A DNA stretch of 12,797 nucleotides from Akkermansiaceae bacterium UBA5688 (GTDB lineage Bacteria > Verrucomicrobiota > Verrucomicrobiia > Verrucomicrobiales > Akkermansiaceae), in contig DIHU01000169.1 in the NCBI GenBank assembly GCA_002420315.1, forward strand, positions 1-12,797, in the 5' to 3' direction. Position 1 is the stretch's first letter. Each line of letters begins with the position of its first letter. Below are positions 1-7,005 of this stretch, piece by piece. A program made the translations under genes and the position numbers. The notes under the pieces were generated by a model. The model was not told where the DNA came from. It searched no databases and saw only the letters and a program-made list of their open reading frames with translations.

Positions 1-4
1 CCGC

Positions 5-1969
5 ATGCTTCGCTCTTTGATGACAATCTCCGGGTTCACTCTGATGAGCCGGATCTTGGGCGTGATGCGTGACATCTTGATTGCACGGTTCTTGGGGACC
101 GGGATGGTAGCGGATGCTTTTTTCGCAGCCTTTCGTTTTCCGAACATGTTTCGCCGGATTTTTGGCGAAGGTGCCTTTAATGCGGCTTTCATCCCTTTGT
201 TCGGGAAAAGGGTTACGATGAACGGGTGTAACTCGGCAATGCAGTTTGCCAATAATGCCTTCACTATTTTGTTAGGAAGTCTTGGGTTGCTAACTCTTTT
301 GGCGATTCCACTGATGGCGGCGATTATGCTTGTGGTAGTGCCCGGGTTTTTGCCTAAGGCTGAAGAAAAGCTCGGTCGTAAGGCAATAGAGTTTCGAATT
401 CCTTTGCGGGGTGCTAAAGCGGTTTTTCTACAGACGAAAGAAGGTGAGGCCAGTTTTGAAAAACTAAGCGTAGTTAAACGTGGTAATCCTGCTTTCTTTG
501 ATGTCCTTGGTGAGGTTTTCGGTGGAGAGGTGAAAGCGGAGGGCAAAGAAGTTGAACTAGCGTCGATCATTACAGAGAGCTTCAAGAGAAACGGAGAGAT
601 CGAGTTTAAGGATACTGATACCGACGAGGATAAGAGGCTAAAGATAGAAACTGCTCGGGATCAGATATTTAAAAATGGAGACTGGCTCGTAAATGAAGGG
701 GGGCTTCTGCGGATCCCCCTTCCTCCGGATCATGATTATGCGGTTTTCAAGGGAATGGCTTCGGGAGACGGAGAACTGGCGATCTATAATAATGATCCAG
801 GTGCTTATGATCTGACGGTAAAGCTATCACAAATCACCTTTGTTTATCTTCTTTGTATGGCACTGGTGGCACATCTTAGCGGAGTATTGACGACCTTAAA
901 AAAGTTTGCAGCGCCGGCTTTTTCACCCGTTATCCTTAACTTGGTTTTTCTTTGTGGCTTGTTGGGGGTGGTTCAGTTTGTGGAGTGGCGAGGAGTCGCG
1001 TTAGCTTGTTGCGTAGCGCTCGCAGGATTTTTGCAGTTGGGTGTCCTCTGGTGGGTCTGTATACGAGCTGGTTTGCCAGTGGTTTTAAAGAAGCCAGTTT
1101 TTGATTCTGGATTTAAGAGGCTTTTGGTTCTTATGGGGCCCGGTGTGATCGCTGCTGGAATCCAGCAGATTAATTTGCTGGTCGGAGGGATAGTCGCTTC
1201 GTTCCAACAGGGAGCGATTTCTTACATTTACTACGCGGACCGAATCTACCAACTGCCGCTTGGGATGATCGGAATTGCTTTTGGGATGGTGCTTTTACCA
1301 GAAATTACGAGATTGCTTCATAGCGACAAGGAAGGCGAAGCGTGTGCAACAATGGTGAGTGGGCTGGAGATGGCTATGATTGTGACTGTGCCAGCGGCGA
1401 TTGCGTTGATGGTCATTCCGCAAGAAATTATTTCAGTCATTTTTGAGAGGGGGACATTTACCTCTTCGGATTCATTCCAAACTGGTCGAGCGCTCGGGGC
1501 TTTCGCAATAGGATTACCAGGTTATGTGCTCATTAAAGTGCTGCAGCCGGGATACTTTGCTCGTGAGAATACCAAGTCACCGATGTGGATGGCTGGAATT
1601 TCGGTAATTGTTAATATTGTATTCAGCTTGTTACTTTTCCCCTTTTTTGGGCATGTCGGGATCGCAATTGCGACTTCAATCGCCGCTTGGGTAAATGTGG
1701 TTTTACTTTGGATTGGTTTGCGGGGATTTGTGGTTTTAAAGGCAGAGAATTGGCGCCGGCTTCGTGGAATGGTGATTGCTAGCCTTGTAATGGCTCTCGG
1801 ATTGTTGGGAGCGAAAGCGCTGATGGCTGGCTGGATTGATGCAGGGCCATGGGCGAAAGCGATTTCGACAGCAATATTGGTGGGTTTTGGGGCAACTATT
1901 TATGGAGTAGGAGTGCTCTCGTTAAGAGTGACCAGCTTCTCAGAGCTCAGGTCCGCTTTTCGGAAATAG
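5..1969 (+). CDS. murJ: Lipid II flippase MurJ (MviN family) with a large extra loop domain
   Basis: Inner-membrane flippase that moves lipid II from the cytoplasmic to the periplasmic face for peptidoglycan synthesis. The N-terminus matches the MurJ pattern closely: SRILGVMRD (R16 and R22, corresponding to E. coli R18 and R24), DAFFAAFRFPN (D37) and RRIFGEGAF (R50, E55). YYADRIYQLP places R413 where E. coli has R270. Hydrophobic segments run along the whole protein apart from residues about 116-273, a hydrophilic, charged stretch between TM3 and TM4. E. coli MurJ is about 511 aa and this one is 654, so the stretch accounts for the excess. By the known MurJ topology this loop is periplasmic. 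The ATG lies 4 bases from the window edge, so the true start could be slightly upstream. Family assignment is very secure; the role of the insertion is unknown. Confidence 0.95.
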   Translation: MLRSLMTISGFTLMSRILGVMRDILIARFLGTGMVADAFFAAFRFPNMFRRIFGEGAFNAAFIPLFGKRVTMNGCNSAMQFANNAFTILLGSLGLLTLLAIPLMAAIMLVVVPGFLPKAEEKLGRKAIEFRIPLRGAKAVFLQTKEGEASFEKLSVVKRGNPAFFDVLGEVFGGEVKAEGKEVELASIITESFKRNGEIEFKDTDTDEDKRLKIETARDQIFKNGDWLVNEGGLLRIPLPPDHDYAVFKGMASGDGELAIYNNDPGAYDLTVKLSQITFVYLLCMALVAHLSGVLTTLKKFAAPAFSPVILNLVFLCGLLGVVQFVEWRGVALACCVALAGFLQLGVLWWVCIRAGLPVVLKKPVFDSGFKRLLVLMGPGVIAAGIQQINLLVGGIVASFQQGAISYIYYADRIYQLPLGMIGIAFGMVLLPEITRLLHSDKEGEACATMVSGLEMAMIVTVPAAIALMVIPQEIISVIFERGTFTSSDSFQTGRALGAFAIGLPGYVLIKVLQPGYFARENTKSPMWMAGISVIVNIVFSLLLFPFFGHVGIAIATSIAAWVNVVLLWIGLRGFVVLKAENWRRLRGMVIASLVMALGLLGAKALMAGWIDAGPWAKAISTAILVGFGATIYGVGVLSLRVTSFSELRSAFRK

Positions 1970-2021
1970 CGATCTCTGATGATCGTTTGCGCCCTTGGAG
2001 AATGGAGTTAACCTCCGTTAG

Positions 2022-2645
2022 ATGAATTCGGGAAATCTTCTTCGGGGCACCATTCTGCTGGGCTTAATCTGGGCTGTAGTGTGGGGGGTAACAAGTTGGA
2101 GTGGTTCGAGAAAAGCGACTCCAGCAAAGGTGTCAGGTATGATTAGACAGGCCGAGTTTGAAAATTGGTCCGTCGGAGAAATCACAAGCCATTCGGAATC
2201 GCGAAGTGAGCAGCGTATTGAACGTATTGATGAAATTGCCGGGACGCTCAATCGACTTGATTTGAGGCAGAGAAAAGAGCTCGACGAAAAGGGGGATGTA
2301 ATCGACATGTTTTTTCGGTTTTCCAAGGAGGAAAAAATCCATTTTGTGAATTTGATTTTCAACGAAAATATGGAGAGACTCATGAAGTCATTTGATGAAA
2401 TGCCTTCCGAAGAGCGTCAAAAAATGGTGGAGAGGTCAGTTCAGGATATGAAGGACGGAAAAGGTGCTGAGGCCCTTGCTCGCTTGAAAGAGGAGGACCC
2501 TGAGATTTTAAAAGTTGTGATTAGCAAGGGATTTAGTTCCTACTACCAGGGAGCTTCTGCGGATATTAAGATGTCGCTGCTGCCCTTTATGGATGCGGTT
2601 GGGGAAATTGTTCAGGGCTTTGCCAAGCCAAAGGTAGGATTATGA
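2022..2645 (+). CDS. Membrane-anchored protein of unknown function
   Basis: 207 aa. One hydrophobic segment at residues about 7-26 is followed by a mostly helical, charged soluble part, consistent with a signal anchor and a periplasmic body. Residues 65-145 are rich in Glu, Arg and Lys and contain repeated short helices of the type LDLRQRKEL, FSKEEKIHFV and MPSEERQKMV. This resembles uncharacterised proteins that I recall from Planctomycetes and Verrucomicrobia, but I cannot name a family. No catalytic motif is visible. The start is the ATG at 2022; the nearest SD-like sequence (GGAG, 2004-2007) is distant, about 14 bases away. The stop overlaps the next start as ATGA (2642-2645), so it is probably translated together with the pseudopilin gene and the ABC transporter behind it. 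The first gene of that cluster might act with either of them; this is inference only. Confidence 0.8.
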   Translation: MNSGNLLRGTILLGLIWAVVWGVTSWSGSRKATPAKVSGMIRQAEFENWSVGEITSHSESRSEQRIERIDEIAGTLNRLDLRQRKELDEKGDVIDMFFRFSKEEKIHFVNLIFNENMERLMKSFDEMPSEERQKMVERSVQDMKDGKGAEALARLKEEDPEILKVVISKGFSSYYQGASADIKMSLLPFMDAVGEIVQGFAKPKVGL

Positions 2646-3157
2646 GGCGTGGTTTCACGGTGACAGAACTCGTAGTGGTGATTGGAATCATGGTTGCCCT
2701 GGCAGGTGTTGGGATACCCATTTTTACGGGCATGAGGTCTACGGCTGAGTCGGCGAAATGCATTACACGTCTGCGAGGTTTGGGCACTGCTCTTGAAAGC
2801 TATCTTAGTGAAAACGGCAACTTTTTCCCGAGGATCAAGATGGGGCGGAAGTCCTATTCTGGCGGGAACAACGTTCTGGAAGAAGTTCTGAGTCCCTATG
2901 TTGATGGGCCTGAGGTTTTTCAATGTCCGTCTGACCACGCGGATTATCAGAAGACAGGTTCGAGTTACTTTTGGAATCACCGTGCCAGTGGTCTGAAACG
3001 GACTAAGGTGGTGATGATGGGAATGTCGCGGGGGAGTTCAAAGATTCCCTTAATCCATGACAAAGAGGCATATCATGGGGATGAAAATGGCACGAATTTC
3101 CTTTTTCTTGATTTGTCGGCAGGGAAGGATTTGGACTTTGATGTGGAAACTGAGTGA
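2642..3157 (+). CDS. Type II secretion/type IV pilus-like pseudopilin
   Basis: 171 aa. The N-terminus MRRG|FTVTELVVVIGIMVAL is a class III prepilin signal: Gly4 before the predicted prepilin peptidase cut, Phe5 as the new N-terminus, Glu9 at mature position +5, then a hydrophobic helix to about residue 28. The globular part contains a CITRLRGLGTALESYL helix and a FQCPSD segment. A late H-x(3)-ENGTNFLFLD stretch (about 144-157) recalls the H..G.N.LF.DG.V motif common in pseudopilins of Verrucomicrobia, Planctomycetes and Lentisphaerae; here the final DGHV is degenerate. A good SD (AAGGTAGGA) precedes the ATG at 2642, which overlaps the upstream stop by 4 bases. No secretion ATPase, pilus platform or prepilin peptidase lies nearby, so the assembly machinery must be elsewhere. 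The pseudopilin class is secure, but the pathway it serves is not. Confidence 0.87.
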   Translation: MRRGFTVTELVVVIGIMVALAGVGIPIFTGMRSTAESAKCITRLRGLGTALESYLSENGNFFPRIKMGRKSYSGGNNVLEEVLSPYVDGPEVFQCPSDHADYQKTGSSYFWNHRASGLKRTKVVMMGMSRGSSKIPLIHDKEAYHGDENGTNFLFLDLSAGKDLDFDVETE

Positions 3158-4047
3158 TGCTGAAGGTTCAAAATCTCACTAAAAAATTTGCAGGAAAGGA
3201 TGCCTTGAGCGGGATTTCTTTTGAGGTCGATCGGGGTAAAATTTATGGTCTTTTGGGTCACAATGGCGCCGGAAAAAGCACCACGCTTGGAATTATTCTT
3301 AGTATGGTGGCTGCAGGGAGTGGAGAGGTTTTTATTGATGGTATTTCGGTCCGTAAAAAACCGCAAGAAGCACTCTGTAAGGTGGGTTCAATTTTTGAGG
3401 CTCCAGCATTCTATGATTACATGAGTGGTTGGGATAATCTTAAGGTGTTAGTGGGTTTGAGCGGGCGTTTTGACAAGGCAGCGGCGACGGAGGTTGTTGA
3501 ACGGGTGGACTTGACCGACCGTATTCATTCAAAGGTTGGAGCTTATAGCCATGGGATGAGACAGCGCTTAGCTCTTGCGCAGGCTCTGCTACCTGAGCCT
3601 GAAATTCTTTTATTGGACGAGCCGACCGATGGATTGGATCCCGAAGGGATTAAGTGGTTTCGAGATTTTATTTTGGGGCTTCGAGAGGAGCGGGGGATGA
3701 CTGTTCTTTTCAATTCGCACCTTTTGTCAGAGGTAGAGCAGATGTGTGACCGGGTTGCAATTATTCGGGCTGGGGAATTGGTCTATGAGGGTGCGGTGGA
3801 TGAGCTGCGTGACGATCGGCCAGGGGTGAAGTTGGAAGCGAAGCCACCTGAAATTCTTGGGAGTGTAGCGGAAGATTTTAGGGGAGAAAGGATGGGCGAA
3901 GATCGGTGGGTTTTTCCTGAGGGAACTGAAATTCCCGACGTGGTTCGCTCCCTGATTGAACGGGGCGCCGAGGTTAGCGAAGTGACCCCGGTCAGACGGT
4001 CGTTAGAAGATGTCTATTTGGAACATAGTAGTCTGAGCAAGCCATGA
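3157..4047 (+). CDS. ABC transporter ATP-binding protein (BcrA/drug-export type)
   Basis: Cytoplasmic ATPase subunit of an ABC-2 type exporter. From the ATG at 3157 it is 296 aa. Motifs in order: Walker A GHNGAGKST (34-42), Q-loop region with FEAPAFY (80-86) where Glu replaces the usual Gln, signature YSHGMRQRLALAQ (130-142), Walker B ILLLDEPTDGLDP (150-162) and H-loop His at about 188. A C-terminal domain of about 85 residues follows, as in COG1131 drug, antibiotic or lantibiotic exporters; the EAP variant of the Q-loop occurs in BcrA-like proteins. A GTG at 3154 lies directly before the ATG in frame. I prefer the ATG because it gives a TGATG junction with the pseudopilin stop and GGAA (3145-3148) sits 8 bases upstream. 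The permease follows with an ATGA overlap. The substrate cannot be told from sequence. Confidence 0.93.
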   Translation: MLKVQNLTKKFAGKDALSGISFEVDRGKIYGLLGHNGAGKSTTLGIILSMVAAGSGEVFIDGISVRKKPQEALCKVGSIFEAPAFYDYMSGWDNLKVLVGLSGRFDKAAATEVVERVDLTDRIHSKVGAYSHGMRQRLALAQALLPEPEILLLDEPTDGLDPEGIKWFRDFILGLREERGMTVLFNSHLLSEVEQMCDRVAIIRAGELVYEGAVDELRDDRPGVKLEAKPPEILGSVAEDFRGERMGEDRWVFPEGTEIPDVVRSLIERGAEVSEVTPVRRSLEDVYLEHSSLSKP

Positions 4048-4889
4048 TGTTTCTTCGACAATTACAAGGGGAGCTTAAAAAGCTCTTTGCCCGCAAGCGG
4101 ACCTACATAGGATATGTTGTATTTTTAATTTTCGAAGCCTTGCTCCTTTCCTTGTGGATCTATGTTGGCCGTGAACAATTTGAAGATTTGGCCAAACGAA
4201 ATTTCATCCCGGTTGAGCTTCTATCATCATCGCTGACAGCGACCTACTGGATTATGGGATTCAGTATGTTTTTGCTGGGCTCAATTTATTTCGCGTTGGT
4301 TGCTGGAGACATTGTTGCTAAAGAAACAGAGGATGGAAATATGAGGATGGTTCTATCGAGGCCAGTGTCTCGGTTGCGAATTTTGGTTCTTAAATATTGC
4401 GCGGTCCTTATTTATACTGTGACTTTTGTGATCTTTGTGGGACTGACTGGATATGGCATGGCTCTGTTGGCGATGGGAGGTGATGGTGGACTGTTCGTCT
4501 GGAATCCCGAAATGTATATTCTGGCTGTCTATCCAGATCGCGATGAAGCGTTTCAGCGGCTTTTTACCGGAGCCTGCTTCATGGGTTTAAGTATGTGTGT
4601 CGTAACTTCGCTAGGCTTCTTTTTTTCCTGCCTAAAGATTAAGCCAGCTGCTGCCTCTGTAATGGCCTTGAGCGTTTTCTTTATCGATTTCGTTTTGCAG
4701 AACATTCCATTTCTGGCAAACCATAAAGACGTCTTTATTACCTTTCGGATGGCGAACTGGATTTATGTCCTTCAGGAAAATATTCCTTGGGAACGAATTG
4801 TCGAAAGTTACTCAATTTTGATGGGCTTATGTATCAGTCTTTTTATTTTGGGTTGGATGGTGTTTCAATCTAGGGACTTCAAGACGTAG
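4044..4889 (+). CDS. ABC-2 type transporter permease
   Basis: 281 aa integral membrane protein with about six hydrophobic segments (roughly residues 21-42, 68-92, 117-143, 174-196, 204-222 and 256-275). After the second one comes KETEDGNMRMVLSRPVSR (93-110), the amphipathic motif typical of ABC2_membrane_2 permeases (E..dGt...lLs.PvsR) that precedes the third segment. The start ATG at 4044 overlaps the ATPase stop as ATGA; a second in-frame ATG follows at 4047. Tight coupling to the ATPase gene makes it the membrane partner of that exporter, probably as a homodimer with two ATPase subunits. Such pairs handle peptides, antibiotics, lipids or envelope material; no substrate can be assigned. It is the last gene of the 2022-4889 cluster and is followed by a 264-base gap. 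Confidence 0.9.
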   Translation: MMFLRQLQGELKKLFARKRTYIGYVVFLIFEALLLSLWIYVGREQFEDLAKRNFIPVELLSSSLTATYWIMGFSMFLLGSIYFALVAGDIVAKETEDGNMRMVLSRPVSRLRILVLKYCAVLIYTVTFVIFVGLTGYGMALLAMGGDGGLFVWNPEMYILAVYPDRDEAFQRLFTGACFMGLSMCVVTSLGFFFSCLKIKPAAASVMALSVFFIDFVLQNIPFLANHKDVFITFRMANWIYVLQENIPWERIVESYSILMGLCISLFILGWMVFQSRDFKT

Positions 4890-4994
4890 TGGGATTTTCT
4901 ATAGGAAAGGGTAGGTTTGATGGAAGGGACTCTCTAGGATGAAAATGGGAGTATTGTGGGATAGGTTCATGAAATCGATTTTGGTGTTCTCAGT

Positions 4995-5043
4995 CTAAGG
5001 ATTCTATCCGGTAGGGGGATAAATGGGGTTCGGGAATCCTTAG
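4995..5043 (+). repeat. Perfect 10-bp inverted repeat with nested hairpin
   Basis: CTAAGGATTC (4995-5004) is the exact reverse complement of GAATCCTTAG (5034-5043). Directly inside the left arm, TATCC (5005-5009) can pair with GGATA (5017-5021). The left arm therefore offers 15 continuous paired bases, with a 12-base bulge (5022-5033) on the right side only. No T-run follows, so it is not a standard intrinsic terminator. It may be a structured RNA leader, a processing site, a bidirectional terminator-like element or a protein-binding palindrome. Confidence 0.55.
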
Positions 5044-5139
5044 ATGTGGGGTGCGTAGATTATTCCTCCGATGAAAAGAGGGGACCTAATCTCGAGTTTT
5101 TCTTTGGCCAACTGGTTGGAGCGTATCTCCTCGTGGGCT

Positions 5140-5145
5140 AAGGGG
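5140..5145 (+). promoter_or_regulatory. Shine-Dalgarno-like site for a TTG start
   Basis: AAGGGG lies 8 bases before TTG 5154 and is the reason for choosing that rare start over ATG 5187. The alternative ATG has a weaker AGGG (5178-5181) 5 bases upstream, so both starts remain possible. Confidence 0.45.
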
Positions 5146-5153
5146 TTGTTTTT

Positions 5154-6341
5154 TTGTTCTCTTCAAGCGACACTGTCAGGGTCCTGATGAATGGTCTGAT
5201 ATATCGACGCGATCTCGTCTTTGCTCTGCTTATAGCGGCATGGGCGCATATCGGCTTATTTTTCATCTTTGTTATTCTCATGGCCTCGAATTTGTTTTCA
5301 GCTCGAATCGATCATGAAGAAAGGAAGCCTGAGCCGAGGCCTGATCTAATCAAAATGCAGATGATTTATGAGGAGCCTGCCGGGGTATCGATTCTTCCAA
5401 TAGAGCCTGAGCAACCAGAAGACTCTGAGGAAAAAGAGTCCCCCCAAGCTTTTGTGCAGACCAATGAAGGTCAGGAGTCAGAAGCCCCCCCTCAGGAAAC
5501 AGATTTGATCGGCGAGCGTGATACGACCGCCACTAGTGATCAAGAGGCGGTTGCAGGTCAGGATGGTAGGGCGGCTCTTTCTGGAAATGAAGAAGCCAAA
5601 TACGACCCGAAAACTTTCGACTCTGACTTTGCTGAGGGAGATGTAGTGGGTGACAATGTTGATGTTAAGGATTCGCTTGATGTCGGAAAAGGGAATGAGG
5701 ATATAAATCAAGAGGCCGCCAAAATGACAGTCGACGCTAAACCGCTCCTGAAAGACGAAGCAGAAGAGCTAGTTAAGGAGGCAACTCCTCCAAACCCAAA
5801 GGATGAATTGACCTCAATCAAAGAGGCCCTGGCATTACTAGAGGAGGAAGTGGGTGATGATTGGAAGAAGGAACCAGTCGAGCCGGAAGCTGAGAAGATT
5901 GAAGAAACTTTGCCTGAGCGCCCTGCAAGGGACCAACGCCAAGCGTCTGAACAAAACGGTGGCTTTGCTCCGCGATCCCGAAAGACTAGGATCGCCGGGG
6001 TAATCAGCGCGAATGGAAAGGGTTCGCTCGATGTTACCAATACTGCGATTGGTCGATACCAAGGGCAAATTTTCAAAAAGCTCGAAACGGCTTGGCAGAT
6101 GGAAAATATCAGCAATCGTTCCCTCCTAGCCCCTGGTAATGTGACTCTTTACTTTGTCGTGGAAACAACCGGCAAAGTGTCACGGCAGAAGCAAATGGCT
6201 ATGGTAGGAGCATCAGGAACCCAGTGGGGAATGATCTTACGAGCGCTGAGTGGGATCAATATCCCGAAAATGCCAAAAGACGTTGTGAAGGAACTCGAAG
6301 GAGATCCCTTGGAGATCATAGTCACTTTCAATTATCATTAA
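5154..6341 (+). CDS. TonB/TolA-like energy transducer with long acidic linker
   Basis: 395 aa from TTG 5154, or 384 aa from ATG 5187. It is anchored in the inner membrane by one helix (residues about 20-46). Inside this helix A-AWA-H (A28, H32) fits the TonB/TolA SxxxH motif, with His kept and Ser replaced by Ala. Residues about 55-290 form a low-complexity linker rich in Glu, Asp and Pro that could span the periplasm; parts around 195-245 look helical. The C-terminal domain (about 295-395) begins IGRYQGQIFKKLETAW, continues with a strand NVTLYFVVETTGKV and ends with IPKMPKDVVKELEGDPLEI (370-388). That last stretch resembles the TolA end (IPKPPSQAV...APL) more than the TonB end. The exbB- and exbD-like genes follow directly, so it probably couples proton flow to an outer-membrane task. 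Receptor-energising and Tol-like roles cannot be separated here: no tolB, pal or TonB-dependent receptor is in view. Confidence 0.8.
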   Translation: MFSSSDTVRVLMNGLIYRRDLVFALLIAAWAHIGLFFIFVILMASNLFSARIDHEERKPEPRPDLIKMQMIYEEPAGVSILPIEPEQPEDSEEKESPQAFVQTNEGQESEAPPQETDLIGERDTTATSDQEAVAGQDGRAALSGNEEAKYDPKTFDSDFAEGDVVGDNVDVKDSLDVGKGNEDINQEAAKMTVDAKPLLKDEAEELVKEATPPNPKDELTSIKEALALLEEEVGDDWKKEPVEPEAEKIEETLPERPARDQRQASEQNGGFAPRSRKTRIAGVISANGKGSLDVTNTAIGRYQGQIFKKLETAWQMENISNRSLLAPGNVTLYFVVETTGKVSRQKQMAMVGASGTQWGMILRALSGINIPKMPKDVVKELEGDPLEIIVTFNYH

Positions 6342-6349
6342 TAAAAAAT

Positions 6350-6994
6350 ATGGAGTTTTCTGAAGCACTCGAAACAACCTGGAATTTTTTTAGAGGGGGG
6401 GGATTTTTTATGATTCTCCTCGGGATTTGTTCTTTAGTTGGATTGACCGTTATCTTGCTGAAATCGATCAGCTTAAAGCGTTCACGAATTGTCCCTGATG
6501 AATTGGGGCGTGAAGTCGAGCGGTTCGAAGAGCACCTCGAAGCAGGAACGCTTGGCAATTTACAAAACGAATTCGCTCGTGAGGAAAACTCGCTTTCACG
6601 CCTTTGTTCGGTCGCTCTCGGTAATGCAGGGAAAACTCAGGGAGAAGTTCAGGAGGCTGTGCAGTCGTCTGCTCGAGAAGAAATCGTTCGAATGAATGCG
6701 GGGATGTCGGTTCTCGATGTCATTATTACGATTTCACCGCTTCTTGGATTGTTGGGGACTGCGAGCGGATTGGTCACTGCCTTCTCTGATTTAGAGGATA
6801 ACGAGCGAATTCGCGCTGGTATCGCGACCGCGCTTAGTACGACTATTGTAGGAATTGCAATTACTGTCCCGGCTGTAATCGCGCAGGGTGTTTTTAGCCG
6901 AAAAATCGAGTTGTTTTCGGCACGGCTCGAAGTGCTACTAGGACGAGTGGTTTCAGCCTGTCACCAACACGTTTTTTTTCGCGATAAATCGTAA
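6350..6994 (+). CDS. MotA/TolQ/ExbB proton channel family protein
   Basis: 214 aa inner-membrane subunit of the proton-driven motor that powers TonB or TolA proteins. TM1 lies at about 17-40, a cytoplasmic part at 41-118, TM2 at about 121-145 and TM3 at about 158-182. Family motifs are SPLLGLLGTASGLVTAF (129-145, with T137 matching ExbB T148) and IATALSTTIVGIAITVPAV (158-176, with T165 matching ExbB T181). The position of E. coli ExbB Glu176 is Thr160, a change seen in other ExbB-like groups. The start is ATG 6350, 8 bases after the previous stop, with no SD. An in-frame ATG at 6410 (M21) is preceded by a G8 tract that looks like an SD, so a 194-aa form is possible. An open frame extends upstream to 6224 inside the transducer gene, but it has no family similarity and was trimmed. 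Confidence 0.9.
   Translation: MEFSEALETTWNFFRGGGFFMILLGICSLVGLTVILLKSISLKRSRIVPDELGREVERFEEHLEAGTLGNLQNEFAREENSLSRLCSVALGNAGKTQGEVQEAVQSSAREEIVRMNAGMSVLDVIITISPLLGLLGTASGLVTAFSDLEDNERIRAGIATALSTTIVGIAITVPAVIAQGVFSRKIELFSARLEVLLGRVVSACHQHVFFRDKS
6395..6402 (+). repeat. G8 homopolymer tract inside the exbB-like gene
   Basis: Eight consecutive G residues encode Gly16-Gly18, flanked by T7 (6385-6391) and T6 (6404-6409). Tracts of this kind can slip during replication or transcription. A one-base change would cut off the reading frame begun at 6350 but would leave the downstream in-frame ATG 6410 usable. Confidence 0.6.
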
Positions 6995-7005
6995 TATTTT
7001 CACGA

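Larger units (their letters stand above)
4890..5153 (+). other. Intergenic gap with structured element, probable 5' region of the TonB/TolA operon
   Basis: 264 bases without a credible reading frame, the only substantial gap in the window. It contains the inverted repeat at 4995-5043 described separately and several G-rich runs. It ends in an SD-like AAGGGG (5140-5145) followed by a T7 run (5149-5155) just ahead of the downstream start. I found no convincing -35/-10 pair. It probably contains both the end of the ABC cluster transcript and the promoter and leader of the energy-transducer operon, but this rests on position only. Confidence 0.5.

Noticed and set aside
1970..1995. Possible terminator after murJ (CGATC-TCTGAT-GATCG)
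   Set aside because: The stem is only 5 bp and just three T residues follow; too weak to call.
2018..2383. Minus-strand open frame opposite the unknown anchored protein gene
   Set aside because: No recognisable domain; it mirrors a well-formed + strand gene with a good membrane anchor and a coupled downstream gene. The same reasoning removes all other minus-strand frames, including 2612-2980, 5708-6115 and 11463-11783.
4917..4940. TTGATG ... TAGGAT as a promoter in the intergenic gap
   Set aside because: The spacer is only 12 bases, too short for a sigma-70-type promoter.
6224..6349. Upstream extension of the exbB-like reading frame into the transducer gene
   Set aside because: These 42 codons overlap the conserved end of the transducer in another frame, are rich in Arg and Asp without family similarity, and the product fits the ExbB family from ATG 6350.
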